Source: Pseudaminobacter sp040045035 (GTDB taxonomy: Bacteria > Pseudomonadota > Alphaproteobacteria > Rhizobiales > Rhizobiaceae). Taken from it: a DNA stretch of 64,000 bases. The notes beneath the pieces are model-generated. The model had not been told where the DNA came from. It did not search any database and saw only the letters and a program-made list of their open reading frames with translations. The stretch lies in the NCBI RefSeq assembly GCF_040045035.1, contig NZ_JBDZDS010000007.1, positions 62,001 to 126,000 of the forward strand. Reading direction: 5' to 3'. Numbering within the stretch: position 1 is the first letter of the stretch; every line of letters begins with the position of its first letter. This document shows positions 45,901 to 54,063 of this stretch, piece after piece. The translations under genes were made by a program, and so were the position numbers.

Positions 45901-46134
45901 GATGCCGTTGACGTTGGAGCTGATCGCGTACTGGCTGTAGGTCGTGACGCGCTGCTCCATCTCGGGCGTACTCAGGCCGGTGTACTGCCAGATCACCGAC
46001 ACCACCGGAATGTTGATCTGGGGAAAGATGTCCATCGGCATGACCATGATGGCCGAAACGCCGAGGAAGATGATCAGCAGGGCGAGGACGTAGAACGTGT
46101 ACGGGAAACGCAGTGCAAACCGGACGATGCCCAT
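42952..46134 (-). CDS. RND-family efflux pump permease
   Basis: 1060 aa, the standard length for an RND inner-membrane pump with 12 helices and two large periplasmic loops. It starts MGIVRFALRFPYTFYVLALL with DIFPQINIPVVSVIWQYTGL just after the first helix. The proton-relay helix TM4 reads GGMALAVGILVDDSTVTIEN with the two adjacent Asp residues. LMGAIMAVGVASANSILLV is the symmetry-related helix near residue 960. HAE1/MdtB-like rather than a heavy-metal pump by general appearance; the substrate is not deducible. Confidence 0.94.
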   Translation of the reverse strand: MGIVRFALRFPYTFYVLALLIIFLGVSAIMVMPMDIFPQINIPVVSVIWQYTGLSTPEMEQRVTTYSQYAISSNVNGIKNMEAQTLNGISVQKIYFQPDVNLDLAISQIVAGTNAIRALMPAGIQPPIVVQYNASSVPVLQLSLSSDRLNEQQLYDYGIYNLRQQLAPVQGVTFPTPDGGKYRQIMVDIDPMKLQARGLTPADVVNAVNAQNLTLPSGLAKIGNTQYTVRTDAMPTTIADLNTIPIKYTNGQTVFLKDVGQVHDGWAIQQNIVRDNGRRSVLLSVIKNGNASTVAVVKGVRNALQIARAAAPPGLSINELFDQSKLVTASIQGVVREGAIAAGLTGLMILLFLGSLRSTLIVLISIPLSILTSIVVLYFLGHTLNTMTLGGMALAVGILVDDSTVTIENTFRLRSEGMRLAAATLNGSAGIAIPTLVSTLAISCVFTSVVFLEGPAKFLFTPLGLAVVFAMLASYVLSRTLTPIAIGMLLKGEHPERAEGSSSWFGRFHEGFEHGFDRFRQGYVRVLTMLLKRRVIVPVAAVLILGLGGAMLTVVGRDFFPIIDGGQIKLHIRAPAGTRIEATERIFQQVEDKIREVIPARDLDLIVDDIGVPQRVYNLAFTDGSTINVNDGVILISLKEGHAPTVDYVRRLRAALQAAFPADTFYFQAADMTTQILNFGLPSQIDVRVVGRDRATNLPVAQELRRRMAAIPGVVDVHLQQELESPDFLAKIDRSRALQLGLNAQAIANDINISLSSSEQVSPNFWTDPVTGIPYYITVQTPQYLESSLGDLANTPVSTAATAAGAPVPGLLSNVATLQRDSVPTNLNQTNIQPVYDIYAGAQGRDLGSVSNDIGKIVAELQPQLKPGNTIQLLGQIQSMHDSFRNLGIGLMFAAVFVYLLMVVNYQNFGDPFVVILALPATLCGIVTMLFITGTTLSVPSLMGAIMAVGVASANSILLVTFAREQQLKGRPAFRAAIDAGYTRIRPVLMTAGAMILGMTPMAIGAPGEEQNAALARAVIGGLLFATPTTLLIVPYLFALLRKRNDGVASYGVFEELPNE

Positions 46135-46928
46135 CTTGATCTCCGTTTCCCTGGAGGAAACCGATCAGCTAAGGAGCAAGCCCACCCGTTGCCGGCATGG
46201 GCGTGCTACAAAAGGCTCTCTTTGCGAGACCTGACGTTTCAGAGATGCCGCGGGCGCAAGTTCGGTTGGTCGATTGCGTCTCAGCGTCCCGGGTCGGGCG
46301 TTTCTGCGTCACGAAACGACGTGATATGACTTAACGCTGAAAGCCCGAAGTTCAATATGGGCGGCGGCATGGCGCGCCTTCCTTCGTGCGGCTGCACTTA
46401 CCCTGCTCGACTCGGAGGTGCTACGGATTGGAAGGGAGATGTCACGACGATTTCGATCGTTCCCTTGATCAATATAGAAGTTGGCAGCCCGACCGAGTCT
46501 TCTGCGTTCCCATTTCGGGCCATGAGCGGACCCCCGATGGACCGGGTTTGGCGCAACCTCGACCTACAGACTGCCGTAGATGACGTCTGCTTTCGGGTAG
46601 TGGCAAAGCCGACCTCAACGACTGAGATGGTGAAGGGTTTCGGGTGCCGTGAGGCGTACGAAAGCCTTTTCATGCAGGAACCCGCGGGCCACGGGCGATG
46701 GCTATGGGAATTTCAGATTTCGGCTGGTGACGTAGATGGCGGGACCGGCATCGGGCCCCGCCGGGATTGATGCCGACGGACCGCCTCGTGTTCCGGCAGC
46801 TCGGCATCGCCGGCTCGGCGCGCGGTCAGACGCGGCCCTGTCGGTATCGATGACCACCATGGACACGCGTGGGGCCGTTGCCAGACGCTGAGTGCCTGCG
46901 GCTGAACGCTGGATCATGCCATGCCGGG
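46135..46928. other. Region without recognisable genes upstream of the RND operon
   Basis: About 800 bp. A 137-codon plus-strand frame (46357-46770) and a minus-strand frame are open, but neither has a recognised motif or a good ribosome site. It must hold the RND promoter. Probably decayed sequence, as the neighbouring 46929-47901 stretch is made of gene fragments. Confidence 0.4.
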
Positions 46929-47125
46929 TCATGGGGCGGTCTCCCGGTTCATCGCCGCCTTGTCCGGCGGTCCGCGTGGTTGCCGCCACCGTTCGAACAC
47001 CTCGATGACGACTATGCATCCGCCGCAGCAGGGACATGACGGGCGAAAGTCGTCCGGTTCGTCCGGGTTGCCGTCATCGGGTGGCACGGCGACGTTCAGC
47101 AGTTCGCCCTGATCGGCAAGCGCTT
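46929..47125 (-). mobile_element. IS91-family transposase C-terminal tail
   Basis: The minus-strand frame reads GELLNVAVPPDDGNPDEPDD then CPCCGGCMVVIEVFERWRQP and ends in a stop at 46929. C-P-C-C-G-G-x-M-x-V-I-E-x-F is the tail typical of IS91-like rolling-circle transposases. The catalytic part is missing. It is joined to the IS110 fragment next to it. Confidence 0.6.
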
Positions 47126-47139
47126 TGCGCCTCCACCGG

Positions 47140-47320
47140 TCGATCGTACGCCTGCAGAATCTCGATCAGCCGGTCATGCTCTGCGCGGGTATTGAGAACC
47201 GGCAACCGGCGACGGCGTTTATGGCCGGGGGCTTCGATCAGGACTTCATTGCGCACCTTGGCGATATCGATCGCTACCAACACCGCATCGTCGGGTATAA
47301 CATCTAGGCTGGTTATGGTC
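47140..47320 (-). mobile_element. IS110-family transposase N-terminal fragment
   Basis: The frame reads LDVIPDDAVLVAIDIAKVRN then EVLIEAPGHKRRRRLPVLNT. V-A-I-D-I-A-K is the conserved first Asp motif of IS110 DEDD transposases. The fragment ends after RLIEILQAYDRPV where IS91 sequence begins. Confidence 0.8.
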
Positions 47321-47465
47321 GGTCTCTCCGGAATGGGTTGTGAACATTCACATTCTAGAGATTCTTCGACCGGCCATGGCCACCTCGATCGGTGCGCGCC
47401 TGCAGCGAAAAGCCGCGCGCACCGATGTCTCGGTTGCCTCTCATCATTCCTTCCGTAGGTGCTAC

Positions 47466-47684
47466 GGCTACACCTACACCACCCATGGGACGGTGATCCC
47501 GATGAACATCGTCACCGACTTCGTGTGCCGCTATCTCGGCGAGGAAGTCATACGTGTGCGCATGGAGCCCGGGCTTTCCGCCAACCCCTATTTCGCCTTC
47601 CAGCTGCGCGCGGAGGAAAGCGGGCTGGTCGAGTTCGTCTGGAGCGACCAGCATGGCGAAGAGACCAGCGCGAATGCATGGTTG
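47466..47684 (+). pseudogene. soxZ-like (sulfur oxidation carrier) fragment
   Basis: The frame reads GYTYTTHGTVIPMNIVTDFV then CRYLGEEVIRVRMEPGLSAN then PYFAFQLRAEESGLVEFVW. SoxZ proteins have V-I-P-x-x-I-V-x-x-F-x-C-x-Y-x-G-E-E-V then A-N-P-Y-x-A-F and E-S-G-x-x-x-F-x-W in this order. The N-terminus with the H-P-M-E-T-G motif is not intact and no soxY is adjacent, so this is a relic of a thiosulfate or quinoprotein-associated SoxYZ-like carrier. Confidence 0.72.
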
Positions 47685-47691
47685 ACAGGTC

Positions 47692-47901
47692 GCCGAGATT
47701 CTCTTCAAGGCCGCCCAGCCTGCGGTGCGCGCCGGTCGCCTGCGCGACGACGTGAACGTTCAGACATTCGTGATTCTGCAGCACGCCATTGCCGGCATCA
47801 TGCTGACGGGAAAGGACCTAGCCGAGCGGCAAGTCCTGGCGGCTCAGGTCCGCAGCCTGCTGCTAGACGGCTTGCGGGCGCGGCCGACCGAACCGTTCTA
47901 G
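47692..47901 (+). pseudogene. TetR-family regulator, C-terminal fragment (second)
   Basis: Frame reads AEILFKAAQPAVRAGRLRDD then VNVQTFVILQHAIAGIMLTG, ending LLLDGLRARPTEPF and a stop at 47901. This is the end of a TetR/AcrR ligand-binding domain. There is no DNA-binding half; it follows the soxZ-like relic directly. Confidence 0.7.
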
Positions 47902-48030
47902 GGCGGCGCGGTGGAGGCGCGGCGTCACGAAATGGCCGCCCTTCGGCGTCGTCTGACGGCGCCGCACCTATCGCTGCGGGTCCTTGATGATCGCCACGAC
48001 AGGCGTTTATGTTCCAACCATTCCTTCTGA

Positions 48031-49233
48031 TCAGGTGGCCACGCCAAGAGCATGGACCATCCCGCGCAGTTCGGCGGTCGCCTTGACCAGGCCGACTGGG
48101 GTATACCCCGGCACGAAATCGGCCCTGCCTAGATCGTGGAGAATCCGGCATGCGTGGTCGGCGCGGTAAGGAATCTCCCAGTCCGAGATCCCTTCCTTGC
48201 GCCGGCGAGCCTCTTCATTCATCAAAAGGGCGATCACATCACGAAGATCGAACGCTCCCACGCCGCCCAGATGCTCGGCCTCGGTGAAACTTCCAAAATC
48301 GTCGCGAAAGCGGATGCGCCGGGGATGGGCATAGAAGATGCGCGGGCCGAACATATTGACGAAATCGGCAAGCATGTTGTCGCGCCTGCTGCCGAGCGAT
48401 CCTGAACAGAAGATCATCCCCGCCACTGGCGACGACACGCCATTGAAGATCTTTGCGAAGTCGTCCAGCGTACTGGCGATACGGGGTAGGCCGCATAACG
48501 GGATCGGCGGATCGTCCGGGTGGATGGCGAAGACCGCGCCCTCGGCCTCGCAGGTGCGAGCCACCTCGCCCAGGAAGTCGATCAAGTTTTGCCGGTACAC
48601 ATCAGTGCCAAGTCTTTGATAGGCGGCCAGCAGCGTGTGGAACTCTCCGCTCCGGTAATGGCCGGGACCGCCAGGCAAGCCACGAGTGAGCATGTTCAGC
48701 AACTCGTCCCAGCGCTCCATCGGCGTATCGGCGTAACGACGCTCGGCGGACACCACCAGTTTCGGATCCAGTTCCTCGGCCGCTCCGGGTCGTTTGAGCA
48801 GGAAGAGGTCGAACACCGCGAAATCGATCGCATCGAAGCTCAGCGCCTCGGCCCCGCTTTCCAGCATCGTGCCCAGTCCCGTGCGTACCCAGTCGAGCAG
48901 GGGCATCACAGTGAAGTTGATGCGGCGCACACCCGCTTGCGCCAGCCGTCGCACTGTCTCCTGGAAATTCGCCGTCAGCCGTGTGCTGCCTGCACGGCCG
49001 AGCTTGATGTCGTCATGGATGGCGATGCCGCCCAGCGTATCCCACTCAAGCGGCGTCTGGCCGGCAGGAGCCACCGCGACGAGATCCTTCATGTCGTTGA
49101 TGGCTTGTCGTTCCCATACCGTCCCCGGCGGCAGATGGGCGAGGCTCGCCTCCACGCTGGTCGCTCCCGACTGACGAATCCAGTCTATCGTCATCGGATC
49201 CTGCGGACCGAACCACCGCCATGTCGCACGCAT
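48031..49233 (-). CDS. uxuA: D-mannonate dehydratase
   Basis: 400 aa TIM-barrel lyase converting D-mannonate to 2-keto-3-deoxy-D-gluconate. It begins MRATWRWFGPQDPMTIDWIR, and INDMKDLVAVAP, AGVRRINFTVMPLLDWVRT, FAIHPDDPPIPLCGLPRIAS (substrate and metal-binding His/Asp) and GMIFCSGSLGSRRDNM are all family motifs. The motif IFYAHPRRIRF is a variant of the usual H-x-R-x-x segment. Divergent from the PucR-family gene (100 bp gap) and next to a UxaA-type operon, so sugar-acid catabolism is its likely job. Confidence 0.93.
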   Translation of the reverse strand: MRATWRWFGPQDPMTIDWIRQSGATSVEASLAHLPPGTVWERQAINDMKDLVAVAPAGQTPLEWDTLGGIAIHDDIKLGRAGSTRLTANFQETVRRLAQAGVRRINFTVMPLLDWVRTGLGTMLESGAEALSFDAIDFAVFDLFLLKRPGAAEELDPKLVVSAERRYADTPMERWDELLNMLTRGLPGGPGHYRSGEFHTLLAAYQRLGTDVYRQNLIDFLGEVARTCEAEGAVFAIHPDDPPIPLCGLPRIASTLDDFAKIFNGVSSPVAGMIFCSGSLGSRRDNMLADFVNMFGPRIFYAHPRRIRFRDDFGSFTEAEHLGGVGAFDLRDVIALLMNEEARRRKEGISDWEIPYRADHACRILHDLGRADFVPGYTPVGLVKATAELRGMVHALGVAT

Positions 49234-49333
49234 TGGATTGTTCCCCCCCTGCCTCGGGCAAATACTATGGACGCGTGAACGGACTTCGTTGCACTATCGA
49301 GCGCACGTCTGAGTCCCCCCTTTCGAGACCCCC

Positions 49334-50920
49334 ATGCCAACCCTGCGCGAAATCCTGGATTGGGAAATCCTGTCCGGCCATACCGTCATAGCCGGAGCCA
49401 GGTCGTTGGCCACCGACGTCCGGTCGGTCACCGTAATCGACGCCCCCGATGCGGTGAATTGGGTGAAGGCGCACGAATTCGTCGTGACCAGTACCTATCC
49501 GGTGCAGCAAAGCCCGGGCGCACTGGTGGCCCTGATCGAGCAGCTCGCTGCCCGCAGTGCCGCGGGTCTTGGCGTCAAGCTGACCAGATACCTGCGTGAA
49601 TTCCCCGACAATGCCCGCCGCCGTGCGGAGGAGCTCGACTTTCCCATCATCTCCTTGCCGGGGCCGCTGGCGTGGAGCGACCTTATCGGCAGGGTCTTTG
49701 CCGATGGCGGACAGCAGGGGAGGGAAGCAGCCTACCTCAGCGCCATCTATCGCGCCTTCTCGCAACACCGCACGGGACTTGGTTCGCTGCGCGAATTGTT
49801 CGAACTGGTGGCCGGGTTCGTCAACCTGCCGCTGGTGCTTGCCCTGGAGGATGAAACGGGCCTGCAGATCGAGAGCCGGGGCGTGACGACGGCCGAGTCC
49901 GAGACGCTGGCGGAAACGCTGATCCATGGTACGGCGACGGGCATTCATCCCGACGATATGCCGTTGCGCCTCACGGTCGGCGGCGAAACAGTAGCAGTTG
50001 CACGATCCGGAATGGGCGCGGATGGCGGTGGCATGGTGGCGGTCGTCGAGCGTGGGCAGCGCGCCTCCGAGCCTGATCTCGAGTGCCTCCGCCTCTCCGT
50101 CCATCTTCTGCAAACGCTCGTCGAGGCCAACGCCGCCGCGCGGGCGCATCTTGCCGGCAATGCAAGGCTGCTCGGCGATCTGCTCGATCCGCTGCTTTCG
50201 CGCGAAGCCAAGGAACTCCTCGCCGCCAAGGGGCTGCCGCCGGCAAACACATGGCAGATGGTGGTGGCGCGCATGTTCGATACCGGTACGCTCGACAGCG
50301 CCTTGCTCACCCTGCGCCTGCGCCAGTTTTCCCGCCGTCACCCGGCACTGTTGCGCCTTGAAGACGATGGCAGCGAATGCATTATCGCCATCCCCATGAC
50401 AGATTCCGATCCCCGTACGGGAGAAGCCGCGCTTCGGGAACTGCACCAGATATTCGAGCGGCAGGCCCGGCGCGCGCCCGGATTCCGCTACGGACTTGGC
50501 CAGTCCGGCCCTGCTGCCTTGTCCGAGGCGGTTTCTCTGCGGCACGAGGCGAAAGAGGCGATGACTTTCGGCGTCAAGCTGAACGGCTTCAACCGCATGA
50601 GCCGGCATGAGGATATGCTGCTCTTGCGGCTTCTGGCGCACCCTGCCGTTATCGAGGAAAGCCGCCTCAGCTTCTTGCGTCTCCTCGAACCGTTGCTGGC
50701 CATGGGCGAGCAGGGAACGACGCTGATCGAGACGCTGAGGATATGGCTTCGGGAAGACGAGAGCATGCCCCGTACCGCGGAGCTTCTGGGGCTGCATGTC
50801 AACACGGTTCGCCAGAGGCTTGACCGATGCCGTTCGGTGCTCGGACTGACCGATTTCAAGACCGACACGCGGCTTCGTCTTTACTCCGCGCTGCAACTGC
50901 TTCCTATGCTGAGGCCCTGA
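49334..50920 (+). CDS. PucR-family transcriptional regulator
   Basis: 528 aa. The N-terminal PucR ligand-sensing domain (about 5-125) starts LREILDWEILSGHTVIAGA and has WVKAHEFVVTSTYPVQQSPG. A middle degenerate GGDEF/CdaR-like region spans about 285-420. The C-terminal PucR helix-turn-helix (about 460-525) reads ETLRIWLREDESMPRTAELL then GLHVNTVRQRLDRCRSVLGL. This family usually controls purine or sugar-acid catabolism genes. It is divergent from uxuA and convergent with the large UxaA/ABC operon, so it is the likely regulator of both. Confidence 0.92.
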   Translation: MPTLREILDWEILSGHTVIAGARSLATDVRSVTVIDAPDAVNWVKAHEFVVTSTYPVQQSPGALVALIEQLAARSAAGLGVKLTRYLREFPDNARRRAEELDFPIISLPGPLAWSDLIGRVFADGGQQGREAAYLSAIYRAFSQHRTGLGSLRELFELVAGFVNLPLVLALEDETGLQIESRGVTTAESETLAETLIHGTATGIHPDDMPLRLTVGGETVAVARSGMGADGGGMVAVVERGQRASEPDLECLRLSVHLLQTLVEANAAARAHLAGNARLLGDLLDPLLSREAKELLAAKGLPPANTWQMVVARMFDTGTLDSALLTLRLRQFSRRHPALLRLEDDGSECIIAIPMTDSDPRTGEAALRELHQIFERQARRAPGFRYGLGQSGPAALSEAVSLRHEAKEAMTFGVKLNGFNRMSRHEDMLLLRLLAHPAVIEESRLSFLRLLEPLLAMGEQGTTLIETLRIWLREDESMPRTAELLGLHVNTVRQRLDRCRSVLGLTDFKTDTRLRLYSALQLLPMLRP

Positions 50921-50959
50921 GAGGGCTGACGCATCCATGTGCCGGTCAGCCCTCTCAGG
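50916..50959. terminator. Bidirectional terminator hairpin between convergent genes
   Basis: Arms CCTGAGAGGGCTGAC (50916-50930) and GTCAGCCCTCTCAGG (50945-50959), perfect 15 bp, 14-base loop. The left arm overlaps the PucR stop codon. It separates the PucR gene from the end of the minus-strand operon and would fold on both transcripts. Confidence 0.75.
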
Positions 50960-50964
50960 AATGC

Positions 50965-51717
50965 TCACTGGACGGTATTTTCCAAAGTGCCGATGCCGGC
51001 TATTTCGACCGTGATCCTGTCGCCCGACTTCATGGGTCCCACACCCGAAGGTGTGCCGGTGATGATGACATCCCCCGGTTCCAGCGTCATGACCGAGCTG
51101 ACGAACTCGATGATGAAGGACGTCGGGAAAATCATGTCCGCTGTGGTCGAGTCCTGTCGGACGGTCCCGTTCTGAAGCAGGCGGATGCTCTGCGTATCCG
51201 GGTTCAGTTCCGTCTCGATCCACGGCCCGACGGGCTTGTAAGTGTCGAACGACTTGGCCCGGGTAAACTGCTTGTCCTTGAGCTGAAGATCGCGGTTGGA
51301 AACATCGTTGGCGCAGGTATAGCCCAGAACGACCGATTCCGCCTCGGCTGCAGAAACGTTGCGCGCACGCTTGCCGATGACGATGGCGAGCTCGGCCTCG
51401 AACTCGATGCGCTTGTCATGGCTGTCCAGCACGATCGCGTCGCCCGGGCCGATGATCGCTTGCGGCGAGCACATGAACAGCATCGGCTCATCGGGCAAAG
51501 CCAGGCCGGATTCACGGGCATGCAAGACGTAGTTCAGCCCGACGCAGACCAGTTTTCCCGGCTTTACCGGAGCAAGAAGCTTCACAGCTTCGAGCGGCAG
51601 AGCATCCTGCGAGGGCACGATCTCACCGAAAGGGCCGTCGGGAAGCGTGCGAACCCTGTTGTCATCGAGAAGCCCCCAATGCTCGACGCCGTTGTGGGCG
51701 AAGCGTACAATTTTCAT
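50965..51717 (-). CDS. Fumarylacetoacetate hydrolase family protein
   Basis: 250 aa. The FAH C-terminal domain fold shows KLVCVGLNYVLHARESG, RIEFEAELAIVIGKRAR with the metal-binding E-x-E, ANDVSNRDLQLKDKQFTRAK (metal Asp and catalytic Lys) and VIITGTPSGVGPMKSGD. Enzymes of this family split or hydrate keto-acids, for example 2,4-diketo-3-deoxy sugar acids to pyruvate plus a hydroxy-acid. Last gene of the nine-gene operon, 19 bp after the isomerase gene. A role on a diketo sugar acid would suit the neighbours. Confidence 0.92.
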   Translation of the reverse strand: MKIVRFAHNGVEHWGLLDDNRVRTLPDGPFGEIVPSQDALPLEAVKLLAPVKPGKLVCVGLNYVLHARESGLALPDEPMLFMCSPQAIIGPGDAIVLDSHDKRIEFEAELAIVIGKRARNVSAAEAESVVLGYTCANDVSNRDLQLKDKQFTRAKSFDTYKPVGPWIETELNPDTQSIRLLQNGTVRQDSTTADMIFPTSFIIEFVSSVMTLEPGDVIITGTPSGVGPMKSGDRITVEIAGIGTLENTVQ

Positions 51718-51736
51718 GAGTAATTTCCTGTGTCGA

Positions 51737-52549
51737 TCAGTGTTTGTCGTAATGTCTGTTCAGCCAGCGGATGGACTGCTCCATCGCTGTTTGGGCATCG
51801 GGAACCTGGAAATGCTCGGCGGTGATCCAGCCGTCGTAGCCGGTCGCGTCGAGATCGTTCAGCGCGGCCGCGATGTCCCAGCCGCCGTGTCCGACGGCCT
51901 GACGGTCGCTGTCGCAGACATGGTAATGCCAGAACAGGTCGCCGGCCTCGGCGAGGCTCTCGCGATGGACCTCCCCCTCTATGGTGATATGGGCCAGATC
52001 GAGCATCAGCCCGATATTGGGCCGGTCGAGCCCGCGCACGAAGCGTGCCGCCTCAGCTGTGCCCATTAGGAAATTGGCATACTGATGATTGACTGGCTCA
52101 AGCACGATACGTGTTTCGGGGCGCGCGTCGGCGGCCGCCTGCATTCCTTCGGTAACCCACGCCTCGGTCTGCGCGCGCTCGACACCATCCATATAGCGTC
52201 CACGCATGCGCCCGACGTTAACCATCGCACCGAACCGAACAGCGAGATCCATGGCGGCGATCATGCGGTCCAGCGTCTCGGCGCGGCGCGCCGGATCGGG
52301 GTCGGCAAGGGAAAGCCTGTCTTCGCCGTAGACTTCTCCGGTGCAGACAGCCGGCATGGCAAGGCCAGCATCGGCAAGCTGCCGTTCAATCAGTGCGTGA
52401 TCGAAGGCGCGTGGATCACGGACAAGCAGTTCCACGCCGTCATAGCCCAGTTCCCGGATTCTGGCGAAACAGGCCGCGGCATCGCCCTGGATCGCGGTGA
52501 CCCTGGCGGGCGCCACCTCCGGCGTGGCGTACATATAGGCAAGCTTCAT
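51737..52549 (-). CDS. TIM-barrel sugar phosphate isomerase/epimerase family protein
   Basis: 270 aa, AP-endonuclease-2 fold. The metal-ligand strands are IVLEPVNHQYANFL, GLMLDLAHITIEGE, HYHVCDSDRQAVGHGG and GWITAEHF. N-terminal RIRELGYDGVELLVRDP is typical. Members act as hydroxypyruvate isomerases, keto-sugar epimerases or dehydroshikimate dehydratases. ATG overlaps the UxaA-like large subunit stop by 4 bp, so they are translationally coupled. Confidence 0.88.
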   Translation of the reverse strand: MKLAYMYATPEVAPARVTAIQGDAAACFARIRELGYDGVELLVRDPRAFDHALIERQLADAGLAMPAVCTGEVYGEDRLSLADPDPARRAETLDRMIAAMDLAVRFGAMVNVGRMRGRYMDGVERAQTEAWVTEGMQAAADARPETRIVLEPVNHQYANFLMGTAEAARFVRGLDRPNIGLMLDLAHITIEGEVHRESLAEAGDLFWHYHVCDSDRQAVGHGGWDIAAALNDLDATGYDGWITAEHFQVPDAQTAMEQSIRWLNRHYDKH

Positions 52550-53754
52550 TGCATGAACCCCAGATCGTTGCGCTTGATCATCTCCGCGTGGATCACCTCC
52601 TTGCGAAGCACGCTGACATTGGGGATCGCGAACTCCTGGATGTGGAAGTACTCGGCCTTGACCTGTTCGCCGCGCGCGGTCCGTATCACGAGATCGACAA
52701 GCTCCTCGCCGACCTGGCGGAGCGACTTCGTGCCCTCCAGAACATCGCCGGCGCTGATGTCGATATCGTCGGGCATCTCACGGAAGACACGATTGTTGGA
52801 GCTGACCTTGAGCACCGGTGCGATTGCGGAGCCCGACGGCGTGCCCTTGCCCGTGGTGAACAGCACCATGTGCGCGCCGCCGATGATCTTGCCTGTCACC
52901 GACGATATGTCGTAGCCGGGCGTGTCCATGATGATGACGCCCTTCTCGCGCGGGGTCTGACCATAATCGACGACCTCGGTTATGGGGCGTGTACCGGCCT
53001 TGTAGATGCAGCCGAGCGATTTCTCCTCGATCGTTGTCAGCCCTCCCTCGATGTTGCCGGGCGAGATGAACACGCCGCTGTCGTCTTCAGTGGTCATCGA
53101 CAGTTCGATCTCGTAAGCCTTGATGCGGCGCATCAGCTCATCGCGCACCTCAGGCGTCTTGCCGCGGCGATAGAGAACGTTTTCCGCGCCAACCATTTCG
53201 GTGAGTTCCGACAGGATGACGGTGCCGCCGGCGTCGACGATGATGTCTGCCGCTTCGCCCACCGCCGGATTGGCGGTTAGCCCCGAGAAGGCATCCGAAG
53301 AGCCGCATTCGAGGGCGATGATAAGCTCGGAGAGATCGCCTTCGTCTGTGGGCTGCGCCGCCAGCTCGGCCTTCATCCGTTCAACGATCTCGACACCGGC
53401 TTCAGACGTCGTGCGCGAGCCGCCCGCCTTTTGCACCACCAGTCGCTCGACCGACCGCCCGGACGCCTTTATCGCATCGAATACCTTCGATCCGGAGGCG
53501 GTTTCGCAGCCAAGGCTCACGACCAGCACCGCACCCACATTCGGGTGCAGGCCGTGACCTATGAAGGCTTCCTCGGTGGTGCGGTTTTCCTCGGCGTCGA
53601 ATGTGCAGCCATAGGGATGCATGAATGTAGCGGCACCCGTGCGGTTGGAAATCTCCATCGCCACGCGGTTGACGCAGGCTACTGTGGGTATGACCAGAAC
53701 GTGATTGCGGATGCCGATCCGGCCGTCAGGCCGGCGATAGCCCTGGAACTTCAT
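52546..53754 (-). CDS. UxaA-family hydro-lyase, large subunit
   Basis: 402 aa, corresponding to the C-terminal catalytic part of altronate/galactarate dehydratases. Motifs: YRRPDGRIGIRNHVLVIPTV, CVNRVA, ALECGSSDAFSGLTANPAVG (substrate and iron-binding region) and GGLTTIEEKSLGCIYKAGTR. Together with the small subunit encoded just upstream it forms a split UxaA, as in SuyAB sulfolactate sulfo-lyase or two-part altronate dehydratases. ATG 53754 has GAGAGGAG upstream. Which acid it dehydrates cannot be told from sequence; the nearby mannonate dehydratase favours a hexonate. Confidence 0.9.
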   Translation of the reverse strand: MKFQGYRRPDGRIGIRNHVLVIPTVACVNRVAMEISNRTGAATFMHPYGCTFDAEENRTTEEAFIGHGLHPNVGAVLVVSLGCETASGSKVFDAIKASGRSVERLVVQKAGGSRTTSEAGVEIVERMKAELAAQPTDEGDLSELIIALECGSSDAFSGLTANPAVGEAADIIVDAGGTVILSELTEMVGAENVLYRRGKTPEVRDELMRRIKAYEIELSMTTEDDSGVFISPGNIEGGLTTIEEKSLGCIYKAGTRPITEVVDYGQTPREKGVIIMDTPGYDISSVTGKIIGGAHMVLFTTGKGTPSGSAIAPVLKVSSNNRVFREMPDDIDISAGDVLEGTKSLRQVGEELVDLVIRTARGEQVKAEYFHIQEFAIPNVSVLRKEVIHAEMIKRNDLGFMQ

Positions 53755-53768
53755 GAACTTCGCTCCTC

Positions 53769-54062
53769 TCAGCCCTGAGAATGGCGCCGGGCCTTCACGC
53801 CCCAGCAATTGTGGACATGGACGTGCCCGCCTTCGGGTATGACCTCAGTGGCCTCACCGATCACCTCGCCATATTTCAGAATTTGCTCAAATTGCTCGAT
53901 CGGTCGCACCGCGAGCTTGTGACCGGCTGGCATGTCGTTGCGTGCAACGATCTCGCGGGTCTTGCCCTGTCCGGTAATCAGCACCGTTTCGCCCGCCGTC
54001 ACCGGCCCGGTCAGCGTTGCGACATGATCCTGCGCGCGGATCAAAATGGCCGTTACGGGCAT
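53769..54062 (-). CDS. UxaA-family hydro-lyase, small (SAF-domain) subunit
   Basis: 97 aa SAF-domain protein corresponding to the N-terminal domain of UxaA. It shows AILIRAQDHVATLTGPVTAG, then RNDMPAGHKLAVRPI, then YGEVIGEATEVIPEGGHVHV ending HNCWGVKARR. H-V-H-V-H-N is the shared end of split UxaA/SuyA subunits. ATG 54062 lies 1 bp after the ATPase stop codon; the large subunit starts 14 bp after its own stop. Works with the large subunit. Confidence 0.9.
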   Translation of the reverse strand: MPVTAILIRAQDHVATLTGPVTAGETVLITGQGKTREIVARNDMPAGHKLAVRPIEQFEQILKYGEVIGEATEVIPEGGHVHVHNCWGVKARRHSQG

Positions 54063-54063
54063 G

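Noticed and set aside
46357..46770. 137-codon plus-strand frame as a new gene
   Set aside because: No ribosome site, no motif, unusual composition and in a region of gene debris; not supported as a CDS.
49265..51223. 652-codon minus-strand open frame
   Set aside because: Antisense to the PucR-family gene, which has recognisable sensing and helix-turn-helix domains; the long frame has none.
52546..54062. Assigning the split UxaA pair firmly as sulfolactate sulfo-lyase SuyAB
   Set aside because: Subunit layout fits, but none of the usual sulfolactate neighbours (dehydrogenases, sulfite exporter) are present and a mannonate dehydratase gene is nearby; kept as an alternative only.
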